Below, in pieces: positions 5,950 through 13,777 of a stretch of DNA of 19,449 nucleotides. Location: positions 1 to 19,449 of the forward strand of contig CAXMRC010000065.1 in assembly GCA_964195945.1 (NCBI GenBank), given 5' to 3'. The translations under genes were made by a program, and so were the position numbers. The notes under the pieces are model-generated. The model was not told the origin of the DNA, searched no databases, and saw only the letters and a list, made by a program, of their open reading frames with translations. The DNA comes from JAAETI01 sp964195945. Its GTDB lineage: Bacteria; Actinomycetota; Acidimicrobiia; Spongiisociales; UBA5794. How positions within the stretch are numbered: the stretch's first letter is position 1; each line of letters opens with the position of its first letter.

Positions 5950-7527
5950 ATGAGTTCGTTTGAAAACGGTTGGGCTCTGACCCTGATCGTCTTCTTGCCA
6001 ATAGCCGGAGCGGCGGTTGTGTTGGCAGTACCGAAGGCGCGGGAAGAAGCCCAGAAGTGGACGGCACTGCTATTTGCAGGTGTCTCGTTTGTCCTGTCTG
6101 TCATAGTCGCAATGCAATTCGATTACGGCGACGCCGCAGCAACCCAGTTTGGTACCCGCTCGGACCTCACCTGGATCGGCGCCATCAATTCGAATTACAC
6201 CATCGGCATCGACGGGATCAGCTTGCCCCTGCTCGTGCTCTCCGGGTTCATGACGGTCTTGGCCATCATCTACTCGTGGAACCATTGGCCGGAGCCGCAC
6301 AACCCGAAGATCTTCTCCGCCCTCATCCTGGTGCTTGCCACCGGTATGAACGGAACCTTCGTCGCCCTCGACCTGATCCTGTTCTTCGTGTTCTTCGAGG
6401 TCGTGCTGCTCCCGATGTACTTCATGATCGGTATCTGGGGTGACCGCAACAAGATCAAGGTCCCCGTCCTCGGAATCGAGACCGAGATGCGGCTCTACGC
6501 CAGCATCAAGTTCTTCCTGTTCACCCTGTTCGGCTCCGCGTTCATGTTGCTTGGGTTCCTGACCCTCTACTTCCAGAGCGGACTCGAAACGTTCAACATA
6601 GGTGAACTCGCCGCCGGAGGATTGGCCGAAGACGCACTGGGCAACCTCGCCGTATGGGTGTTTGCCGCGCTGTTCCTCGGGTTCGCCGTCAAGGTCCCGA
6701 TGTTCCCTCTGCACACCTGGCTGCCAGACGCCCACACCGCGGCACCAACCGTCGGTTCGGTCCTGCTGGCCGCCATCCTGCTGAAGCTTGGCACATACGC
6801 CTTCATCAGGATCGCCATCCCGATCCTCCCTGAGCAGGCGCAAGATTGGGCGCCGGTCATCGGCATCCTGGCCGTCATCGGCATCATCTACGCATCGTTT
6901 GCGTGTCTTGCCCAAACCGACATGAAACGGCTCATCGCGTTCTCGTCGGTCGGCCATATGGGCTTTGTGATGCTCGGCATTTCCACCCTCACCGACATCG
7001 GCATCAACGCCGCCATCATCGGCATGGTCGCCCACGGTGTCATCACCGGCCTCTTGTTCTTTGTAGCCGGCTCCATGTCGCACCGCTACCACACCAGAGA
7101 CATGGGCCGCCTCGGCGGCAACCAGAAGCTCATGCCCATCATGGGCGGCATCCTCGGGTTCACCGCCATGGCCTCGCTCGGGCTCCCCGGCCTGGCCGGG
7201 TTCTGGGGCGAGTTCCTGGCACTGCTCGCCGCGTTCAACCCGCTCGCGGGCCTGTCGACCACACTGTTCCGCACTCTCATGGTCCTCGGCGCCATCGGCA
7301 CCGTTCTCACCGCCGGCTACATGCTGTGGATGCTGCAGAAGGTCAACTTCGGTGAGCCATCAGATGAGTGGGCCGACCACGACCTGCACGACGTAGACAA
7401 GTACGAGCTGGCCGCCTGGGTGCCACTCGTCGTCGCCACCCTGGCCATAGGCATCTTCCCCCGGATCATCTTCGGGGCAACAACTGATGCGGTGACGGCC
7501 ATGGTCCAAACGGTCTTTGGAGGCTGA
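5950..7527 (+). CDS. nuoM: NADH-quinone oxidoreductase subunit M (ND4-like antiporter subunit)
   Basis: NuoM is the middle antiporter-like proton-pumping subunit. From ATG 5950 the product has 525 residues, as expected. The first helix begins GWALTLIVFLPIAGA. Diagnostic blocks: FFVFFEVVLLPMYFMIGIWG (145-164; Glu150 corresponds to the essential TM5 Glu), RLYASIKFFLFTLFGSAFML (181-200), VKVPMFPLHTWLPDAHTAAP (247-266; Lys249), and a MKRLIAFSSVGHMGFVMLGI block after the broken helix. The chosen start is 13 nt past the AGGAGG site and 19 nt after the nuoL stop. The gene ends 3 nt before nuoN, and GGAGG at its 3' end (7519-7523) serves as the nuoN ribosome site. Confidence 0.97.
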   Translation: MSSFENGWALTLIVFLPIAGAAVVLAVPKAREEAQKWTALLFAGVSFVLSVIVAMQFDYGDAAATQFGTRSDLTWIGAINSNYTIGIDGISLPLLVLSGFMTVLAIIYSWNHWPEPHNPKIFSALILVLATGMNGTFVALDLILFFVFFEVVLLPMYFMIGIWGDRNKIKVPVLGIETEMRLYASIKFFLFTLFGSAFMLLGFLTLYFQSGLETFNIGELAAGGLAEDALGNLAVWVFAALFLGFAVKVPMFPLHTWLPDAHTAAPTVGSVLLAAILLKLGTYAFIRIAIPILPEQAQDWAPVIGILAVIGIIYASFACLAQTDMKRLIAFSSVGHMGFVMLGISTLTDIGINAAIIGMVAHGVITGLLFFVAGSMSHRYHTRDMGRLGGNQKLMPIMGGILGFTAMASLGLPGLAGFWGEFLALLAAFNPLAGLSTTLFRTLMVLGAIGTVLTAGYMLWMLQKVNFGEPSDEWADHDLHDVDKYELAAWVPLVVATLAIGIFPRIIFGATTDAVTAMVQTVFGG

Positions 7528-7530
7528 TCG

Positions 7531-9066
7531 GTGAACATCCTCGACTACCACGCACTACTACCCGAGCTGCTCTTAGCGGCAACGGTTCTAGCTGTGCTCG
7601 TGGTGGACCTCCTCCCGGTGCGCAAAGCGTGGGTAGCAGTCGTCGGCCTGATCGGGCTGTTTGCCGCTTTCGTGCCGCTGCTCACCCTTGGCCTGTGCGA
7701 CTCGTTGTCCTTCTGCGAAGAGACCGGCGTGCGCACCATGTTCGACGGCTCCTACACCGTTGATACCTTCTCCCTCGTGCTCAAAGGACTGTTCCTCGGC
7801 GCAGCATTTGTGGTGCTGCTGATCTCAGTCGGGTACCTGGAGTCGGGCCGATTCTGGGAAGGGGAGTACTACTTTCTCATCCTGGCGTCCGTGCTCGGGG
7901 CGGTCGTCATGGCATCCAGCCGTGGCCTCGTCACCATCTTCGTCGCCCTCGAACTGGTCACCGCGCCCACCTTCCTGCTCGCCGGGTGGCGCAAAGGAAA
8001 CGCCAAGTCCAACGAAGCCGCACTCAAGTACTTCATCATCGGAGTGTTGTCCGCCTCGGTGCTTCTGTTTGGTATGTCGCTCGTATACGGCGTCACCGGC
8101 GAACTCACCTTCACCGGTATCCGCGAAGCCATCGTCGGCGCAGAGCTCAGATCACCCGGATTCAACGATCTTCCACTGCTCAACGTAGGTGTGCTGTTCA
8201 CGCTGCTCGGTTTCGCATTCAAGATCTCGGCGGTTCCATTCCACTTCTGGACCCCCGACACCTACGAAGGCGCCCCCATCCCGGTCACTGCCTACCTGTC
8301 GGTGGTCTCGAAGGCAGCCGGCTTTGTCGGGCTGCTCGTCATCACCTACGCCGCATTCGCAGACCTGCGCCACATTTGGGGCCCGGCACTGTGGATACTC
8401 GCCGCAGCATCGATGACATTGGGTAACCTCGTCGCCCTCCGCCAGACCAACATCGTCCGCATGCTCGGCTACTCGTCCATCGCCCAGGGCGGTTTTATCC
8501 TTGCCCCGTTCGGCGCCGCTATTGCCGCAGGTGTCACCGGAGCTCAGCTCGAAGATGCATTCTTCGCCACCGTCACCTACCTGGCGATCTACGCCTTCAT
8601 GAATCTCGGTGCCTTTGCCGTCATCGTCGCCGGAGCGAAACGGATCGGAAGCGCCGAGCTCAAAGACTGGGGCGGTCTCTACCAGTACGCCCCAGGGCTG
8701 GCAGGGCTCACCCTGGTGTTCTTCTTCTCGCTGGCAGGCATCCCGCCGTTCGCCGGATGGTTCGCCAAGCTCGTGATGTTCCGCTCGCTGATCAACGTTG
8801 ACTATTCATGGGCCAATGTCCTTGCCGTCATCGCTGTCGTGAACTCAGTTATCGCCTTTGTGTACTACGCCAAGGTGGTTAAGGCCGCATGGTTTGACCC
8901 GGTGCCGGAAGACGTCCTGTCCGGTGAAGCGAGGAGTGCGGTCGTGCCGCCAACGCTGAAGTTGGCACTCGGCATCACCGCCATCGGCGTTCTAGCCATC
9001 GGCGTCTTCCCTGCGATAATCTCCAACCTCACCGAGATGACCAAGGTCTTCGTTGCCGGCTTCTAG
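7531..9066 (+). CDS. nuoN: NADH-quinone oxidoreductase subunit N (ND2-like antiporter subunit)
   Basis: NuoN is the antiporter-like subunit nearest NuoK. 511 residues from a GTG start at 7531, placed 7 nt after GGAGG (7519-7523) at the end of nuoM. Diagnostic blocks: FVALELVTAPTFLLAGWRKG (137-156; Glu141 corresponds to the conserved TM5 Glu), FAFKISAVPFHFWTPDTYEG (228-247; Lys231), PVTAYLSVVSKAAGFVGLLV (251-270; Lys261), and NIVRMLGYSSIAQGGFIL. About 14 hydrophobic helices are readable. A periplasmic-side loop at residues 56-66 holds two Cys (56 and 62) that could form a disulfide; that is inference. The gene ends with TAG nine nt before the methyltransferase start. Confidence 0.97.
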   Translation: MNILDYHALLPELLLAATVLAVLVVDLLPVRKAWVAVVGLIGLFAAFVPLLTLGLCDSLSFCEETGVRTMFDGSYTVDTFSLVLKGLFLGAAFVVLLISVGYLESGRFWEGEYYFLILASVLGAVVMASSRGLVTIFVALELVTAPTFLLAGWRKGNAKSNEAALKYFIIGVLSASVLLFGMSLVYGVTGELTFTGIREAIVGAELRSPGFNDLPLLNVGVLFTLLGFAFKISAVPFHFWTPDTYEGAPIPVTAYLSVVSKAAGFVGLLVITYAAFADLRHIWGPALWILAAASMTLGNLVALRQTNIVRMLGYSSIAQGGFILAPFGAAIAAGVTGAQLEDAFFATVTYLAIYAFMNLGAFAVIVAGAKRIGSAELKDWGGLYQYAPGLAGLTLVFFFSLAGIPPFAGWFAKLVMFRSLINVDYSWANVLAVIAVVNSVIAFVYYAKVVKAAWFDPVPEDVLSGEARSAVVPPTLKLALGITAIGVLAIGVFPAIISNLTEMTKVFVAGF

Positions 9067-9075
9067 GGAGCTGTC

Positions 9076-10122
9076 ATGACCGTCACCGAAACTCTGCGAA
9101 CACGCATCACCGCTGATGGCCCGCTGCCGTTCGAAGTCTTTATGGACATCGCTCTCTACGGCGACGGTGGTTTCTTTGCCAGCGGGCCACTGCGCTCGGC
9201 AGCCACCGGCGACTTTCTCACCAGCCCCGAAGTCAGCCCATGGTTTGGCAAGACAATCGCCCGGTTCCTCACTGAGTCCCTGGACGAGTTTTCGACGATC
9301 GTAGAAGTGGGGGCAGGCTCAGGATCGCTCTTGTCGGCCCTGCTCGAAGCCGTACCGCATCCTGTGTCGGCATACGCTGTTGAGGCCTCTCCTATGGCCA
9401 GGCAAAGCCTCAGCGCCCTGCTGCCTCCAGACAACGTAGTCGAGTCGCTAGGTGGCGTACCCGGCGATCTCAGAGGAGCCCTGATTGCCAACGAACTCAT
9501 CGACAACCTGCCGGTGTCGCTGGCGGTTCGGTCGGGGTCGGGATGGGTCGAACACTACGTGGACGTCACCGATAGCGGTTTCGAGTTCGTCGCGGTACCG
9601 GTGCGCACGGCGGTGGCGAACTGGGCCGACACCTACGGGGGAGAGGTCCCCGAAGGCAGCATCGTCGAAGTACAACTGGCGGCAGCCGGGTGGCTCGGCG
9701 CAGCCATCGATCTCATCGAAAAGGGAATCATGGTGCTCATCGACTACGGCGGCACCACCGAGGAGCTGCAACCACGACGCCAACTCGGCACGCTGCGCAC
9801 CTACAGGGGACACCACCTCGGACCCGACCCGCTGCTCGAACCGGGCGAGACCGACATCACGGTCGACGTCAATTTCAGTGCCCTAGCGGACCACGCAGCA
9901 AACCGAGGGGCGACCGTTGCCCTATATAGACAAGACGACTTCCTCGCCGACTCGGGTCTCCGCAAAGTGGTCCGAGATCTGAAGTTGCGCGAACTGGAAC
10001 TGGCCCGCCGCGGCGACACTATGGCCCAGCTGGTGTTGCGCAGCGAACGAATCGATGCCGAAACCCTGCTTCACCCCCGCGGTCTTGGTGATTTCCGGGT
10101 CCTGACTGTCGAGATCGGCTAG
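9076..10122 (+). CDS. SAM-dependent methyltransferase, MidA/NDUFAF7 family (complex I assembly)
   Basis: 348 residues of the PF02636-type family. In mitochondria NDUFAF7/MidA dimethylates an arginine of the 49 kDa subunit (NDUFS2) early in complex I assembly. Seen: family N-terminal block with GGFFAS (31-36), GDFLTSPEVSPWFG (45-58), SAM-binding motif I VEVGAGSGSLLSALLE (76-91), acidic VEAS (102-105), NELIDNLPV (139-147), IDYGG (222-226), then GTLRTYRGHH...DPLLEPGETDIT...DVNFSAL typical of the C-terminal half. The ATG has GGGAG at 9066-9070, overlapping the end of the nuoN stop. Its place as last gene of the nuo operon, and the intact target-type arginine (Arg64) in NuoD here, both support a role on NuoD. 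Substrate is inferred. It is not a general protein Arg methyltransferase of the PRMT type. The gene converges on the minus-strand cluster. Confidence 0.9.
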   Translation: MTVTETLRTRITADGPLPFEVFMDIALYGDGGFFASGPLRSAATGDFLTSPEVSPWFGKTIARFLTESLDEFSTIVEVGAGSGSLLSALLEAVPHPVSAYAVEASPMARQSLSALLPPDNVVESLGGVPGDLRGALIANELIDNLPVSLAVRSGSGWVEHYVDVTDSGFEFVAVPVRTAVANWADTYGGEVPEGSIVEVQLAAAGWLGAAIDLIEKGIMVLIDYGGTTEELQPRRQLGTLRTYRGHHLGPDPLLEPGETDITVDVNFSALADHAANRGATVALYRQDDFLADSGLRKVVRDLKLRELELARRGDTMAQLVLRSERIDAETLLHPRGLGDFRVLTVEIG

Positions 10123-10155
10123 CCGCACCGCCGCCGCACACTGATCTCGTCTGAT

Positions 10156-10182
10156 GTGTGCAGTCTTCTGCACACGTGTGCA
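10156..10182. terminator. Nested palindromes at the convergent gene junction, possible bidirectional terminator
   Basis: The 90-nt gap between the convergent genes holds GTGTGCAG (10156-10163) pairing perfectly with CTGCACAC (10168-10175) across a TCTT loop. Overlapping it is a separate perfect 14-bp palindrome, TGCACACGTGTGCA (10169-10182). The two structures share an arm, so only one can form at a time. A third CACACGT follows at 10191-10197 and a small GTCCT-GA-AGGAC hairpin abuts the next stop codon (10201-10212). There is no T-run on either strand, so termination would not be classical; an operator for a dimeric DNA-binding protein is the alternative. Confidence 0.45.
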
Positions 10183-10212
10183 CTAAACCGCACACGTCAC
10201 GTCCTGAAGGAC

Positions 10213-10419
10213 CTAGCGGTACGGCTGGCCGAGCCAGGCTCTTCCGGCAAGGAGGAAGCCCGAGAGAACGGGCAGTACGACCAGAGTGTTGATGTCTAAC
10301 ACCCACCAGCCGAGCTGGTGGATGATCAACGCCGCACCCAGGCCGAGCAGCACGCCGGCACGGAACCCGGCGAAAGGACGACCGCTGGCCCATTTCCTTG
10401 GAGAGTTACCAATAGTCAT
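10213..10419 (-). CDS. Small two-helix membrane protein, unknown function
   Basis: Not recognised. From the ATG at 10419 it encodes 68 residues: a basic N-terminus (NSPRKWASGRPFAGFR), then two hydrophobic segments (about 20-39 and 44-60) joined by a short LDIN turn, ending GQPYR. This is a small inner-membrane hairpin protein. The start overlaps the stop of the upstream gene as TGATG (sharing one base), a strong sign of coupled translation. A GTG at 10431 would add four residues but lies inside that gene. It is the last gene of the kinase-transporter operon. With no motif beyond the membrane segments, a role as a small partner of the membrane proteins upstream is only a guess from position. 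Confidence 0.7.
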   Translation of the reverse strand: MTIGNSPRKWASGRPFAGFRAGVLLGLGAALIIHQLGWWVLDINTLVVLPVLSGFLLAGRAWLGQPYR

Positions 10420-11072
10420 CACAACACCCACGATGGGCCGACAAAGCCCACTAGAGCTACCAACAACGCAAACAGGCCAAGTGTCACGACGTCGGCAACC
10501 AGCCGGGTCGGGGTCTCCGGCGTGGCTCCGCCGCTACCCGGGGGACCCCCTTCGTAGAACACCTGGCCATGCTTTGGCTTGACTGCCGCTACCGCGGCTG
10601 CGGCTCCGGCGACCGCCGCCACCGCACCGATCGCCGTTGCTGCGGTCAGTGGCCCACCCTCGATCTTGATGTAGGCACTTCCAGTACACAACCAGCCCGA
10701 CCCTTCTGCGGTTCCTTTCACCTTGTAGACCCCGGGGGCGAGTTGGGTGAGGACATCGGGAACCTCGACCCAGTCACCCCAGATAACCCCGTCGCCTGTC
10801 TGCTCCGCTACCGGGATATCACCAATGACCTCAACGTAGATCTTCGTTTCGCTGTAGATGGTTCCCGTCCCCGCCGACGCCGGAACTGAACCGGTCAAAG
10901 CCAGGATGTCGCCTTTTTCGACGATCAGTGGGTGCTTGATATCAAGCGTGTCGAGGTTGTGGTCGTTGACTGTTGCGCTGCAACCACCGGTCACCTCTTG
11001 GGCCTGCGCCATCGGAACCAGCCCAATCAGGACCACCGTCACGACCGCAAGCGGGATGAGCGCTCTTTTCAT
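10419..11072 (-). CDS. Secreted/membrane protein with signal peptide and two C-terminal helices, unknown
   Basis: Not recognised. 217 residues from ATG 11072. Residues 1-25 are a classic signal peptide (MKR, hydrophobic core, cleavage expected after AQA). An exported domain of about 115 residues follows, rich in beta-forming sequence, with one Cys near each end (31 and 129) placed for a disulfide. Next come an Ala-rich membrane helix (about 142-164), a Pro/Gly-rich loop (165-190) and a final helix (191-213). The Met at 11087 was not used as start because the Shine-Dalgarno AGGAG (11078-11082) lies downstream of it and directly before ATG 11072. It is preceded by the SH3-like gene and followed by the 68-residue membrane gene with a one-base overlap. 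It may be an envelope-side accessory subunit of the transporter; this is inference from context. Confidence 0.78.
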   Translation of the reverse strand: MKRALIPLAVVTVVLIGLVPMAQAQEVTGGCSATVNDHNLDTLDIKHPLIVEKGDILALTGSVPASAGTGTIYSETKIYVEVIGDIPVAEQTGDGVIWGDWVEVPDVLTQLAPGVYKVKGTAEGSGWLCTGSAYIKIEGGPLTAATAIGAVAAVAGAAAAVAAVKPKHGQVFYEGGPPGSGGATPETPTRLVADVVTLGLFALLVALVGFVGPSWVL

Positions 11073-11077
11073 GCCGA

Positions 11078-11082
11078 CTCCT
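11078..11082 (-). promoter_or_regulatory. Shine-Dalgarno that fixes the start of the 217-residue gene
   Basis: On the minus strand AGGAG (within GAGAGGAG) ends 5 nt before the ATG at 11072 and overlaps the end of the upstream gene, whose TGA is 11084-11086. It rules out the in-frame ATG at 11087. Confidence 0.7.
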
Positions 11083-11083
11083 C

Positions 11084-11398
11084 TCATGAACCCGTGAACC
11101 CGAGAACTGCCAGGACAATCAGAGCTGCCACCGCGATTCCCAGCAGGATGTACGCACGTTGGTCACCAGCGCCTCCCGCCGGGTCGATCTGTTCCAGCAG
11201 TTTTCCGTCGACCCAGCCTTCCCACCCATTCGGGCCGCGAACCCTGGCCCATTCGCCTGCGACTTCGGTGAGTTGTACCTCGACCCGGCCCTCCAATTCT
11301 GATGATGGCTGCGTCGCGGCGTCCGGGTCGGCCCACGCATCCATGCCCTCACGAGGAGCCCGGTGTGTTGCCACCCAGGTGGCAGTCGTATCTGTCAT
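11084..11398 (-). CDS. SH3-like domain protein with C-terminal membrane anchor
   Basis: 104 residues. Residues 1-70 look like a bacterial SH3-type fold: a starting WVATHRAPREGMDAWADPD element, an ELEGRVEVQLTEVAGEW strand pair, and the Trp/Gly-rich RVRGPNGWEGWVDGKLLE block (53-70) typical of SH3b domains in which GW..GWV.. closes the barrel. Residues 80-102 are one hydrophobic helix followed by GFTGS, so it is tail-anchored. There is no signal peptide, so by charge and layout the SH3-like part most likely stays in the cytoplasm. The start has a strong GGGAGGTGAGG just upstream. It lies 39 nt after the transporter stop and overlaps the next gene's ribosome site. Bacterial SH3 domains often bind peptides or cell wall; which applies here is unknown. 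Confidence 0.78.
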   Translation of the reverse strand: MTDTTATWVATHRAPREGMDAWADPDAATQPSSELEGRVEVQLTEVAGEWARVRGPNGWEGWVDGKLLEQIDPAGGAGDQRAYILLGIAVAALIVLAVLGFTGS

Positions 11399-11437
11399 TT
11401 CGCCTCACCTCCCAGAGCCGGCCGACAGCCGACCTAC

Positions 11438-13777
11438 TCAACCGCCATCGTGTCTTCTCAGTACAAGCGCAGTAGCAATCAGCAAACCGATCGTGATCGT
11501 GGCCAGAGCCGCATTCGCAGCCAGCCACGCGTTAGTGGTGTGGGCAGTGCGTGACGGCCCACCGCCAGGATCCATCAGCGTTTCGACAACCGGCTGTAAA
11601 TCTGTCAGATCGATCACAGGCAAAGAGGTAGAGATGTTGCCCAGCATGTTCAGAGTGTTGAGATCTGCACTTGCGGCAACTCCGGCGAAACCCCATTGCG
11701 AGCTCGCCAAGAAACTCGCCTGTTGCAACCCCGGTTGGCTGGCAAAGGTCGGGAAGATGCCACCGGCCGCCAGGATCATCATCATCACAAAGATGACGGG
11801 GAGGAAGGTCATTGCCCTGTCCACGGTGTTGACCGCAGCCGACACAAACAGTCCCAAAGCCATCGCAGCCAAACCGCACAGAGTCAGAACGATAAGCATC
11901 TCGCCAAATGCCCACCCCAACAAGATTGCGTCTTGCGGTCCGTTCTGGCGGGCCAGCCCAATCGTTCCCAAGATCACAGCCTGAGCAATCGTGATCACGC
12001 CAAAGACGACAGTCTTGGAGGCGACGTAAGCGCTGATTGACAGGCCAACCGCCCGCTCCCGCCGGTACAGGGGAAGCTCCTCTGCAATCTCCCTGATCGT
12101 ATTGAAGGCCCCCAGCTCGGTAATACTGAGCACGATGGTGAGCACAACGAGCGGAGCCTGCGACACGATACGAATCTCAGGCAGATCGATCGGTCCCAGC
12201 TCGCCGGCGGGGAGCGCCACGACCAGGATCAGGGCCAGCCCAATGGCCAGCCCAAGCCACAAGCTGGCAGTCCTTCTATCGGCCAGTATCGAGGCAATAC
12301 GGCGGCGCGTCAGCACCTTGAACTGGCGAAACCACTCCCAACGGGGAACTTTGGTTGAGGGACGCGGACCGGTGGCTGCCCGATATCGTGACATCGGTCC
12401 TGTTACATATGAACGGAAATCCGGGTGACCTTCGAACTTCTCTTTCCACACCGCACCGTCGACCTCGCTGAGATCGCGGAAGACCTCCTGGTAGTCACTC
12501 CTCCCGAAGTACTTGGTGAGCTCCTGCGGGGGCCCAAACCAGCCGGTGCGACCACCGGGAGCAAGGCACAGAACACGATCACACAGATGGAGGCTCTGCA
12601 CGCTGTGGGTCACAACGATCACGGTGCGCCCGGCTCGAGCCAGATCGGCAAGGAGCTCCATGAGGCTTCGCTCGTAACCGGGATCCAAACCCGAGGTCGG
12701 TTCGTCGAGGATCAGAAGAGATGGTCGCGTCAGCAGCTCCAGGGCAACGCTGACTCGCTTTCGTTGCCCACCGGAGAGATTGGCGACGGGCACATCGCGG
12801 CGCTCGGCGAGCCCGAGTTCATCGAGCACCTCGCCGATCCGGTCCTGTCGGTCCTCCCTGGTGACATCGGAGGGGAATCGCAGTTCTGCTGCGAAGTCGA
12901 GGGTCTGGCCAACGGTCAGTTCCATGTGCAGAACATCGTCTTGGGGAACGTACCCGATCCGCTGGCGAATGTGCTCATACTCGGCGTAGAGGTCGCGGCC
13001 CGAGAAGAAAACCGAGCCCTCCGTTGCCGGTCGGAAGCCGGTCAGAGCATTTACGAGAGTCGATTTGCCTGAACCAGACGGGCCGACCACCCCGAGGAAG
13101 GATCCCTCGTCGAGGGCGAAACTGATCCCATCGAGAATCACCTTGCCCTGCGGCGTGAGCACCCGCAGGCCCGCTGCGGCGTACGACACGCCGACCCGGC
13201 GTTCAGCCCGGCTCAGCCCATCCGGGCCGACTACGAAAGTGGTGCTGCCAACGCTGACAACGTCACCGACCAACACCGCTGCAGAGGAGACCCTGACCCC
13301 GTTGACAAACGTGCCGTTCTGGCTGTTGAGATCGATCAGTTGGGAACTGTGGCCGTCAGGTCCGGGGCGGAGCTCGGCATGGTGTCGTGACACCATCAAG
13401 TCATCGACCACGACGGTATTCGCCGGGTCGCGTCCGACCGTAGCGACGCCCGTCGGCCCACCCGATCCGCTCATCGTCACGGCGACAACGGGACCCTCGG
13501 CGGCGTGTCCCAGCCGCAGCACCGCGCTGGCGTCCACTGTGACCTCGCTGATTGCGGTTCCGTCGATATAGGTGCCGTTGCTGCTGTTGAGGTCCTGGAG
13601 ACGCCACGGGCCTGTGGTGTCGGATAGCTGGAGGTGCCGACGAGAAACCAACGGGCTGTCTACAACGAGATCGCAGCCAGGGTCACGACCCACAACTACC
13701 ACATCCCCAGGTGCAACCGAGATCGTTGCCTTGCCCCAGCGCAGCTGTAGCGCCCCAGGGGCTATCTGGCTATCCAC
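11438..13777 (-). CDS. FHA-FHA-ABC transporter, ABCG-type half transporter (Rv1747-like)
   Basis: About 779 residues from GTG 13777. Two forkhead-associated domains come first (about 10-100 and 110-185), each with the phosphothreonine-binding pattern GRDP...S.R/HH...LNSxNGT. The ABC ATPase (about 205-420) has Walker A GPSGSGKST (232-240), Q-loop YVPQDD, signature LSGGQRKRV (334-342), Walker B LLILDEPTSGLD (354-365) and H-loop His391. The last 300 residues form a six-helix ABC2/ABCG-type membrane domain. This is the architecture of Mycobacterium tuberculosis Rv1747, whose FHA domains bind sites phosphorylated by the adjacent kinase PknF. Here too the upstream gene is a kinase. A TTG at 13810 would add 11 residues; I prefer the GTG because the overlap with the kinase is then 8 bp and the N-terminus matches Rv1747 in length. 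The transported substrate is unknown. Confidence 0.92.
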   Translation of the reverse strand: MDSQIAPGALQLRWGKATISVAPGDVVVVGRDPGCDLVVDSPLVSRRHLQLSDTTGPWRLQDLNSSNGTYIDGTAISEVTVDASAVLRLGHAAEGPVVAVTMSGSGGPTGVATVGRDPANTVVVDDLMVSRHHAELRPGPDGHSSQLIDLNSQNGTFVNGVRVSSAAVLVGDVVSVGSTTFVVGPDGLSRAERRVGVSYAAAGLRVLTPQGKVILDGISFALDEGSFLGVVGPSGSGKSTLVNALTGFRPATEGSVFFSGRDLYAEYEHIRQRIGYVPQDDVLHMELTVGQTLDFAAELRFPSDVTREDRQDRIGEVLDELGLAERRDVPVANLSGGQRKRVSVALELLTRPSLLILDEPTSGLDPGYERSLMELLADLARAGRTVIVVTHSVQSLHLCDRVLCLAPGGRTGWFGPPQELTKYFGRSDYQEVFRDLSEVDGAVWKEKFEGHPDFRSYVTGPMSRYRAATGPRPSTKVPRWEWFRQFKVLTRRRIASILADRRTASLWLGLAIGLALILVVALPAGELGPIDLPEIRIVSQAPLVVLTIVLSITELGAFNTIREIAEELPLYRRERAVGLSISAYVASKTVVFGVITIAQAVILGTIGLARQNGPQDAILLGWAFGEMLIVLTLCGLAAMALGLFVSAAVNTVDRAMTFLPVIFVMMMILAAGGIFPTFASQPGLQQASFLASSQWGFAGVAASADLNTLNMLGNISTSLPVIDLTDLQPVVETLMDPGGGPSRTAHTTNAWLAANAALATITIGLLIATALVLRRHDGG

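Noticed and set aside
6070..7092. 340-codon minus-strand frame opposite nuoM
   Set aside because: Asp/Glu/Gly/His-rich composition without domains; it mirrors the nuoM codon bias.
10932..11984. 350-codon plus-strand frame antisense to the SH3 and ABC genes
   Set aside because: Low-complexity Ser/Ala/Pro content, no motif, and it spans three well-supported minus-strand genes.
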